From the NCBI GenBank assembly GCA_905215125.1, contig CAJMOV010000007.1, positions 1 through 18,902 of the forward strand: DNA of 18,902 bases. Direction: 5' to 3'. The stretch comes from an uncultured bacterium (lineage in GTDB: Bacteria > Bacillota > Clostridia > Oscillospirales > Butyricicoccaceae). A program made the position numbers and the translations under genes. The notes beneath the pieces were generated by a model that did no database searches, was not told the DNA's origin, and saw only the letters and a program-made list of their open reading frames with translations. The stretch's first letter is position 1, and every line of letters begins with the position of its first letter. Below are positions 13,406 through 18,902 of this stretch, one piece after another.

Positions 13406-14218
13406 ATGCCGGTTTGGCTTGCCGCGCTGCTGGGCATCGTCCAGGGGCTGACGGAATTTCTGCCCGTGTCGTCCTCGGGACATCTGGCCCTGCTGCAAAA
13501 TATTTTCGATATAGAGCAGTACACCCAGAACCACATCGCCTTTGACATTGTCCTGCACCTGGGCACGCTGTTTGCCGTTGTCATCGCCTTCTGGCCCGAC
13601 ATCGTCGAGCTTGTGACCTCCTTTTTCGGCTGGGTGCGGGACGGCTTCCGCGTCAAGGCAATCGCGGGGCGGCGGATGATCGTCATGCTCATCGTCGCCA
13701 CCTGTCCCCTTGTCATCGGCGCGCTGCTGGAAGATAAGGTGACCGCCATGTTCCAAAGTCCTCTGCTCATCGGCTGTGCGCTGCTTTTTACCTCTGTCCT
13801 GCTCTTTTTGGCCGACAAGGTGGGCGGCGGGAGGAAAACAGCGCGTGACGCCAGCTACAAAAGCGCCCTCGGCGTGGGCCTGATGCAGCTTATCGCCATC
13901 CTGCCCGGCGTCTCACGTTCGGGTTCGACGCTGTGCGGCGGCCTGTTCGCGGGGTATGACCGGCAGTTTGCCGTGCGCTTCGCCTTTTTGCTCTCCATCC
14001 CGGCCGTGGTCGGCGCCGCCGTTTTCCAGCTGCCCGATATCGCCTCCGCCGCGGGGGACGGGCTGCTGGTCTACGCCGTCGGATTTGTGACGGCCGCGGT
14101 TTCCGGCTATCTTGCCATCCGGCTGGTGCGTCTGCTGATGAAAAAGAACAGCTTCCGCATCTTCTCCATTTACTGCGCCGTCGTCGGCCTGTGCAGCATC
14201 ATTTTCAGCCTGCTTTAA
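13406..14218 (+). CDS. uppP: Undecaprenyl-diphosphatase UppP (BacA family)
   Basis: Removes a phosphate from undecaprenyl pyrophosphate so that the lipid carrier for peptidoglycan and other wall polymers can be reused; overproduction gives bacitracin resistance in other bacteria. 270 residues, normal length. Both active-site boxes are present: QGLTEFLPVSSSGH (E17 and the serine cluster) and PGVSRSGST (R171 in 167-175). Hydrophobic helices cover nearly the whole length. The ATG at 13406 follows GGAGGGAA. It lies after a PAP2 phosphatase, giving two unrelated enzyme families that can do the same chemistry side by side. Confidence 0.96.
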   Translation: MPVWLAALLGIVQGLTEFLPVSSSGHLALLQNIFDIEQYTQNHIAFDIVLHLGTLFAVVIAFWPDIVELVTSFFGWVRDGFRVKAIAGRRMIVMLIVATCPLVIGALLEDKVTAMFQSPLLIGCALLFTSVLLFLADKVGGGRKTARDASYKSALGVGLMQLIAILPGVSRSGSTLCGGLFAGYDRQFAVRFAFLLSIPAVVGAAVFQLPDIASAAGDGLLVYAVGFVTAAVSGYLAIRLVRLLMKKNSFRIFSIYCAVVGLCSIIFSLL

Positions 14219-14231
14219 CAGAAAAAACGCC

Positions 14232-14257
14232 GCAGGGCCGCACAGCGGCCCTGCTTT
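14232..14257 (+). terminator. Strong hairpin between uppP and ftsK
   Basis: GCAGGGCCGC (14232-14241), ACA loop, GCGGCCCTGC (14245-14254), followed by only TTTG. The stem is perfect but the U tract is short, so termination may be partial. On the minus strand a run of six T follows after a few bases. Confidence 0.55.
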
Positions 14258-14286
14258 GAACGCTTTTCAGAGGAGGTAGCCATACC

Positions 14287-16845
14287 TTGGCACAGCAGAA
14301 AAATACGGGGACGAGGGCGTCCTCCTCCGCCTCAAAAACGGGGAGCGGTAAAAGGACCCCGCAGAAAAAGAAAGCAACGCAGAAAAAGCCCATGATCCGC
14401 CGCGAAATCTGGGCAGGCGTGCTGATTTTTTTCAGCTTTATCGCCTTTTTGTCTTTTTTTAACGTCACCGGCTTTGCCATTGACTGGTATCGGTGGCTGG
14501 TCGGCTCGCTCATCGGGTATGGGTTTTATCTCATGCCCTTCGCGCTGCTTTTTGCCGGTGTGCTGCTCATCATCAAGCGGCGGGGCAAGGCGCGCCTGCG
14601 GGTGACCTGCCTGCTGCTTCTGCCCGTTGTGATGGGCTCTATGCGCCACCTTTTGTTTCGGTTTGAGCCTTTTTCCTTTTCCCTCAAAGCCTTTGGGGAG
14701 ATGGCGGCCAGCGGCCGGGACATGACGGGCGGCGGCCTGATCGGCGGCTCGCTGGCTCTCTTTTTCCGCGCCGCCTTTTCCAACGCCGGGGCCATTGCCC
14801 TGTGCGTCCTGCTGATGCTTGCCGGGGTGATAATCGCCTGCAACGTCTCCCTGGTTTCGCTGTTTAAGCGGCTGAAGCCGGCGCCGGAGCCGGAGGAGGA
14901 TACCCCGCCCCTGCGCCTGTCGCGGCGGGAGGGGGGGCGCCGCGTAACGTCTAGGAGCGCCGCCGCGGATATGCCCCCTCAGCCTGAACGGTCAAAGGTC
15001 GACGTGCCTTTGGACGGCGTTGGGGTCAGCGCGCCCAGACGCCCGCGGCGCGATATGACGGCCAGAACGTCCGAACCCGCTGCGGATGAGACGGCTTTGC
15101 CAGATTTGTCCGTTTTTACCCCTGCCAGCCCCTCGCCGGCCCCCGCTGACCCCCTGCCCGCGCCCTCGCCGCAGACGGGCGGCGCCCTGCCGTGGGAAGA
15201 GGCTGAGCCTTCCGCCGGGCCGGCCGATCCTCCCTTTGAAATCCGCCAGGCAGAGCTTGCGCCCCCATCTGTCCCCGCGCAGGAGGAGGACGCCCCTGAC
15301 GGGAGTACGGAAGGGGAGAGCGCCGAAGCGCAGCAGGCCCCCGCGCCTGAAGCGCCCCGCGAGCCGGCTGTGCCGGACGATGAAAACAGCTACATTTATC
15401 CCCCCATCAGCCTGCTTAACGAGGGGCGCAGCCAGGTCTCCGACCACAGTGAGGAAATCCGCCGCTATGCCGAGCGGCTGGTTGATACCCTTCAGAGCTT
15501 TTCCATTCAGGCGACGGTGGCCGGCGTTACCCGCGGCCCGACGGTGACACGGTATGAGCTGCAGCTGCAGCGCGGCGTCAAGTCGACCCGCGTCGCCAGC
15601 CTGAGCGACGATATCGCCCTGGCGCTGGGCGCGGCCAGCGTCCGCTTTTCCACTATCCCGGACAAGCAGGCCATCGGCATCGAGGTGCCCAATGAGAGCC
15701 AGCAGATGATTACCATCCGCGAAATCCTCGACAGCCCGGAGTTCAAGGCCAGCAAGTCGCGCCTGTCCTTTGCCGTCGGCAAGGATATCGAGGGCAAATG
15801 CGTCGTCGGCGATATCGCCCGGATGCCTCACATGCTGATCGCCGGCACGACGGGCAGCGGTAAATCGGTGTGCATCAACTCCATCCTCATCAGCCTGATT
15901 TACAAGTCGACGCCGGAGGAAGTGCGGCTCATCATGGTCGACCCCAAGATGATCGAGCTGAGTATTTACGACGGCATCCCCCATCTGCTTATCCCCGTCG
16001 TCACCGACCCCAAAAAGGCGGCCGGGGCGCTGGGCTGGGCCGTCACTGAAATGATGAAACGCTATAAGCTCTTTTCCGAAACGGGCGTGCGCGATCTGGA
16101 ATCGTACAACCGTGAAATGCGCAAGAGGGAGGACGGCGAGACGCTGCCGCAGATCGTCATCGTCATTGACGAGCTGGCGGATCTCATGTTTGTCGCCGCC
16201 GGCGAGGTGGAAGAGGCTATCGCCCGTATCGCGCAGATGGCCCGCGCCGCCGGCATGCATCTCATCATCGCGACGCAGCGGCCGTCGGCCGACGTCATCA
16301 CCGGCATCATGAAGGCCAATATCCCTTCGCGCATCGCCTTTACCGTCGCCTCGCAGATCGAATCGCGCATTATTCTGGATACGCCGGGGGCGGAAAAGCT
16401 GATCGGACGCGGCGACATGCTATACAAGCCGCTTGACCTCAACAAGCCCCTGCGCGTGCAGGGCTGCTTCATCACGACTAAGGAGGTCGAGGAGGTGGTC
16501 GGCTTTATCAAAAAAACCGGCGTGCCGGAATATTCCAAAGAGGTCATCGACCACATCGAGCGTCAGGCCGAAACGGGCGGGGGCCCGGGCGGCATGAGCG
16601 GCGGAAGCGGCGAGGAGGACAGTATGCTGCAGGCTGCCATAGAAGTGGTGGTCGAGCGCGGGCAGGCGTCGGTTTCCATGCTGCAGCGCCGGCTCAAGCT
16701 GGGGTATTCCCGCGCGGGCAGCCTGATGGACGAGATGGAGGAGCGGGGAATCGTCGGCCCGTCGGAAGGCTCAAAGCCCCGCCAGGTGCTCATCACCCGC
16801 GACCAGTGGAAGGAAATGGTTCTGCGTCGGCAGGACATGGAATAA
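14287..16845 (+). CDS. ftsK: DNA translocase FtsK/SpoIIIE
   Basis: Hexameric ATP-driven DNA pump that clears chromosomes from the division or sporulation septum. 852 residues. Order of parts: basic N-terminal tail; four-helix membrane domain at about 37-200; a Pro/Ala/Glu-rich linker at about 205-370; the motor from about 372 with GTTGSGKS (Walker A, 520-527) and IVIVIDELADLM (Walker B, D628), and the ATQRPSADVITGIMKANIPSRIAF stretch typical of the family; and the DNA-reading gamma winged helix at about 775-845 (LQRRLKLGYSRAGSLMDEMEERGIVGP). The start is TTG at 14287 with AGGAGG ten bases upstream. Whether it is SpoIIIE or FtsK in role cannot be told from one gene. Confidence 0.96.
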   Translation: MAQQKNTGTRASSSASKTGSGKRTPQKKKATQKKPMIRREIWAGVLIFFSFIAFLSFFNVTGFAIDWYRWLVGSLIGYGFYLMPFALLFAGVLLIIKRRGKARLRVTCLLLLPVVMGSMRHLLFRFEPFSFSLKAFGEMAASGRDMTGGGLIGGSLALFFRAAFSNAGAIALCVLLMLAGVIIACNVSLVSLFKRLKPAPEPEEDTPPLRLSRREGGRRVTSRSAAADMPPQPERSKVDVPLDGVGVSAPRRPRRDMTARTSEPAADETALPDLSVFTPASPSPAPADPLPAPSPQTGGALPWEEAEPSAGPADPPFEIRQAELAPPSVPAQEEDAPDGSTEGESAEAQQAPAPEAPREPAVPDDENSYIYPPISLLNEGRSQVSDHSEEIRRYAERLVDTLQSFSIQATVAGVTRGPTVTRYELQLQRGVKSTRVASLSDDIALALGAASVRFSTIPDKQAIGIEVPNESQQMITIREILDSPEFKASKSRLSFAVGKDIEGKCVVGDIARMPHMLIAGTTGSGKSVCINSILISLIYKSTPEEVRLIMVDPKMIELSIYDGIPHLLIPVVTDPKKAAGALGWAVTEMMKRYKLFSETGVRDLESYNREMRKREDGETLPQIVIVIDELADLMFVAAGEVEEAIARIAQMARAAGMHLIIATQRPSADVITGIMKANIPSRIAFTVASQIESRIILDTPGAEKLIGRGDMLYKPLDLNKPLRVQGCFITTKEVEEVVGFIKKTGVPEYSKEVIDHIERQAETGGGPGGMSGGSGEEDSMLQAAIEVVVERGQASVSMLQRRLKLGYSRAGSLMDEMEERGIVGPSEGSKPRQVLITRDQWKEMVLRRQDME

Positions 16846-16955
16846 GCAGGAATGAGCGGCGGCCGCGCAGCGTGCGGCTGACTGTGCAGCAATAGCGGGG
16901 TATGCGCCCCGGCGCGTGGTGTTAGACCCCTATCAATTTCAAGGAGGAAAGCGTT

Positions 16956-17477
16956 ATGAGCAAGTTTGAAAAAATCGATCCCGCAGGTCTTCCGGGCAAT
17001 ATCTTTTCCCAGTTTAACGACGGCTGGGCGCTTATCAGCGCCGGCACGCCGGAAAAGTGGAACACCATGACCATTTCCTGGGGCACGGCCGGCTGGCTGT
17101 GGTACAAGCCGGTCTGCATCGCCTATGTGCGCGAAAGCCGCTATACCACGCAGTTCACTGAAAAAAACGATTGCTTTTCCGTCGCTTTCTTCGGCAAAGG
17201 GGAATACCGCGCCGAGCTGCGCGAGCTGGGAAGCAAATCGGGACGCGACATGGACAAAATGAACGACAGCGGCCTGACGCCCGAATGGATTGACGGCGTG
17301 CCCGCCTTTGCGGAAGCGCAGTCGGTCCTGGTGTGCAGGAAGCTGTACGCCGACTGGGTCAAACCGGAAAACTTTTTGGACGAAGCGGTTCAAAAGCAAA
17401 GCTACGGGCCGACAGGCCGCGAGGACATGCACCGCGTCTACGTCGCGGAAGTGACGGGGGCCTACATCCGCAAGTAA
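16956..17477 (+). CDS. Flavin reductase-like (flavoredoxin-type) protein
   Basis: A 173-residue flavin-binding protein of the flavin-reductase-like (FMN-binding split barrel) superfamily. Seen: WALISAGTPEKWNTMTISWG, GWLWYKPVCIAYVRESRYTT, and FSVAFFGKGEYRAELRELGSKSGRD, which matches the FMN phosphate and isoalloxazine-binding order of small clostridial members. GREDMHRVYVAEVTGAYIRK ends the fold. Relatives accept electrons from NAD(P)H or ferredoxin and pass them on; the partner is not in the window. The ATG at 16956 follows AAGGAGGAAA. No clear promoter was seen in the 110 bases after ftsK; a terminator follows, so it is a single gene or the tail of the ftsK transcript. Confidence 0.9.
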   Translation: MSKFEKIDPAGLPGNIFSQFNDGWALISAGTPEKWNTMTISWGTAGWLWYKPVCIAYVRESRYTTQFTEKNDCFSVAFFGKGEYRAELRELGSKSGRDMDKMNDSGLTPEWIDGVPAFAEAQSVLVCRKLYADWVKPENFLDEAVQKQSYGPTGREDMHRVYVAEVTGAYIRK

Positions 17478-17483
17478 CGCCCT

Positions 17484-17517
17484 GCGGGGGACGGGGAGAC
17501 CCGCCTCCCGCTTTTTT
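17484..17517 (+). terminator. Intrinsic terminator after the flavin-reductase-like gene
   Basis: Arms 17484-17495 and 17500-17511 form a 12-position stem with one G-U pair and one A-C mismatch around a GAGA loop, followed by six T (17512-17517). Confidence 0.85.
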
Positions 17518-17561
17518 ATGGCCGCGCGGCTGCGGCAATTTATGGGACGCAGGTGAAGCTG

Positions 17562-18902
17562 ATGAATGTGCAACGGTGCGATTTTCTTCCCGTCTCGCAG
17601 GAGGACATGCGGGAACGGGGCTGGTATTATTATGATTTTCTGCTGGTGACGGGAGACGCTTACGTCGACCACCCCTCCTTCGGCACGGCGGTCATTTCCC
17701 GCGTGCTGGAGAAAAAGGGCTTCCGCGTCGCCATTTTGTCCCAGCCGGATTATCACTCCGTCCGGGATTTTGAGCAGATGGGGCGGCCGCGGCTGGGGGT
17801 GCTGGTCAATTCCGGCAATATTGATTCCATGGTGGCCCATTACTCGGTGGCGCGGCGGAGAAGGGAAAAGGACGCCTATACTCCCGGCGGCCAGACGGGC
17901 CGGCGGCCAGACCGCGCCGTTATTGTCTATGCCGGGCTGGCCCGCAGGGCCTTTCCCGGCCTGCCCGTCGTCATCGGGGGCATCGAGGCGTCGCTGCGCC
18001 GCTTTGCCCACTACGATTACTGGGACGACAGGGTGCGCCGATCCGTCCTGGTCGACAGCGGGGCCGATCTGCTCATCTACGGCATGGGGGAAAAGCCGGT
18101 GACGGAAATTGCCCTGCGCCTTAAAAAGGGGGAGGACGTCGGCAGCATCCGCGACGTGCGCGGCACCTGCTTCCTGACATCCGATCCGAGTGAGTGCGCC
18201 TTTGAGGACGCGCTGACGCTGCCCTCCTTCGAGCAGGTGGCGGGAGACAAGAAAGCCTATGCCCGCGCCGCCTTTTCGGAGCAGAACGAGCAGGATTTTG
18301 TCCGCGGGCATGCCCTCATCCAGCAGCACGGCGAAAGGTATCTCGTCCAGAACCCGCCGGTACACCCGTTGGAAGGGCCTGAGCTGGACGCCGTCTTCGA
18401 CCTGCCCTATGCCCGGTATTATCACCCCGATTACGAAAAGCAGGGCGGCGTCGCCGCCATTGAGGAGGTGCAGTTTTCCATCATCCACAACCGCGGCTGC
18501 TTCGGATCGTGCAGCTTTTGCGCGCTGGCGCTGCATCAGGGGCGGTATGTCACGTCGCGCGGGCACGATTCGGTGCTGCGGGAAGCGCAGGCAATGCTGA
18601 AAAACCCCGACTTCAAGGGGTATATCCACGACGTCGGGGGGCCGACGGCCAACTTCCGCCGGCCGGCCTGCAAAAAACAGCGGGAAGCGGGGGCCTGTGC
18701 AGACCGGCAGTGCCTGTTCCCCACGCCCTGCCCCGCCATCGACGCCGATCACAGCGATTATCTGGCCCTGCTGCGCAAGCTGCGCGCCCTGCCGGGGGTC
18801 AAGAAGGTTTTTATCCGCAGCGGTATCCGCTTCGATTACATGATGCGGGACAAAAAAGAGGACTTTTTCCGCGAGCTGGTGGAGTATCACGTCGGCGGGC
18901 AG
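17562..18902 (+). CDS. YgiQ-family radical SAM protein, 3' end cut by the window
   Basis: The first 447 residues of a YgiQ-type radical SAM protein, usually about 600-700 residues long. Seen: FLPVSQEDMRERGWYYYDFLLVTGDAYVDHPSFG at the N-terminus (family hallmark), GVLVNSGNIDSMVAHYSV, LPVVIGGIEASLRRFAHYDYW, DLLIYGMGEKPVTEIA, then the cluster-binding CFGSCSFC (CxxxCxxC) in IHNRGCFGSCSFCALALHQG, and HDVGGPTANFRRPACKKQ with further cysteines (KQREAGACADRQCLFPTPC). The family's reaction is not established. The frame is open to the last base with no stop. The ATG at 17562 is chosen because AGGTGA lies five bases before it; an in-frame GTG at 17553 overlaps that site. No promoter was recognised in the 44 bases after the upstream terminator. 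Confidence 0.92.
   Translation, partial: MNVQRCDFLPVSQEDMRERGWYYYDFLLVTGDAYVDHPSFGTAVISRVLEKKGFRVAILSQPDYHSVRDFEQMGRPRLGVLVNSGNIDSMVAHYSVARRRREKDAYTPGGQTGRRPDRAVIVYAGLARRAFPGLPVVIGGIEASLRRFAHYDYWDDRVRRSVLVDSGADLLIYGMGEKPVTEIALRLKKGEDVGSIRDVRGTCFLTSDPSECAFEDALTLPSFEQVAGDKKAYARAAFSEQNEQDFVRGHALIQQHGERYLVQNPPVHPLEGPELDAVFDLPYARYYHPDYEKQGGVAAIEEVQFSIIHNRGCFGSCSFCALALHQGRYVTSRGHDSVLREAQAMLKNPDFKGYIHDVGGPTANFRRPACKKQREAGACADRQCLFPTPCPAIDADHSDYLALLRKLRALPGVKKVFIRSGIRFDYMMRDKKEDFFRELVEYHVGGQ

Noticed and set aside
16563..18890. Very long minus-strand frame (775 codons) opposite ftsK, the flavin protein and the radical SAM gene
   Set aside because: It runs through three plus-strand genes with strong motifs and through a terminator; composition rich in R, H, P and A is that of a complementary-strand shadow.
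1..18902. CRISPR arrays, insertion sequences, tRNA or rRNA genes
   Set aside because: No regularly spaced direct repeats, transposase motifs with terminal repeats, or tRNA/rRNA signatures were seen on reading the intergenic regions.

Overview
The window looks like chromosomal DNA from a GC-rich member of the Bacillota, most likely the class Clostridia (an Oscillospiraceae-like relative is my guess). This rests on strong AGGAGG-type ribosome binding sites, GTG and TTG starts, a PadR/DUF2812 pair, a secreted protein with S-layer-homology-like repeats fused to a phosphodiester glycosidase domain, a SpoIIIE/FtsK of the Bacillota type and a clostridial-looking PurA variant. No rRNA, tRNA, CRISPR array, insertion sequence or prophage gene was recognised. 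Coding density is high and intrinsic terminators and sigma-A-like promoters are unusually easy to read.

Layout. (1) 1-3350: an unrecognised minus-strand membrane protein with a cysteine/histidine cluster is divergent from a plus-strand dCache-HAMP-GGDEF diguanylate cyclase; their promoters share an 11-base sequence at the -35 element. (2) 3351-5202: a noncoding stretch with a perfect 11-bp inverted repeat, then a PadR repressor overlapping a DUF2812 membrane protein. A 34-bp three-part palindrome lies over the PadR -10 element. (3) 5205-8251, minus strand: a LysR regulator, purA (adenylosuccinate synthase) and a GyrI-like ligand-binding protein. (4) 8252-12744, plus strand: the SLH-like/NAGPA protein divergent from lysR, a creatininase-family amidohydrolase, a carbon-nitrogen hydrolase and a PhzF-family protein. 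Several of these have their own promoter or terminator. (5) 12741-14218: a PAP2 phosphatase followed by UppP, both plausible lipid pyrophosphate/phosphate phosphatases. (6) 14287-18902: a full-length FtsK/SpoIIIE translocase, a flavin-reductase-like protein, and a YgiQ-type radical SAM protein cut by the window end.

How the genes fit together. Most are housekeeping or single-function genes and not one pathway. The clearest functional groupings are the autoregulated PadR-DUF2812 module, the LysR/NAGPA divergent pair with a LysR-type box between them, the creatininase-nitrilase pair (two C-N bond hydrolases in series), and the PAP2-UppP pair (possible polyprenyl carrier recycling). I found no clearly new multi-gene system. 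The best leads are the orphan membrane protein, the PadR operator and the two-hydrolase cluster. All functional calls come from motifs read by eye; no database search was run.
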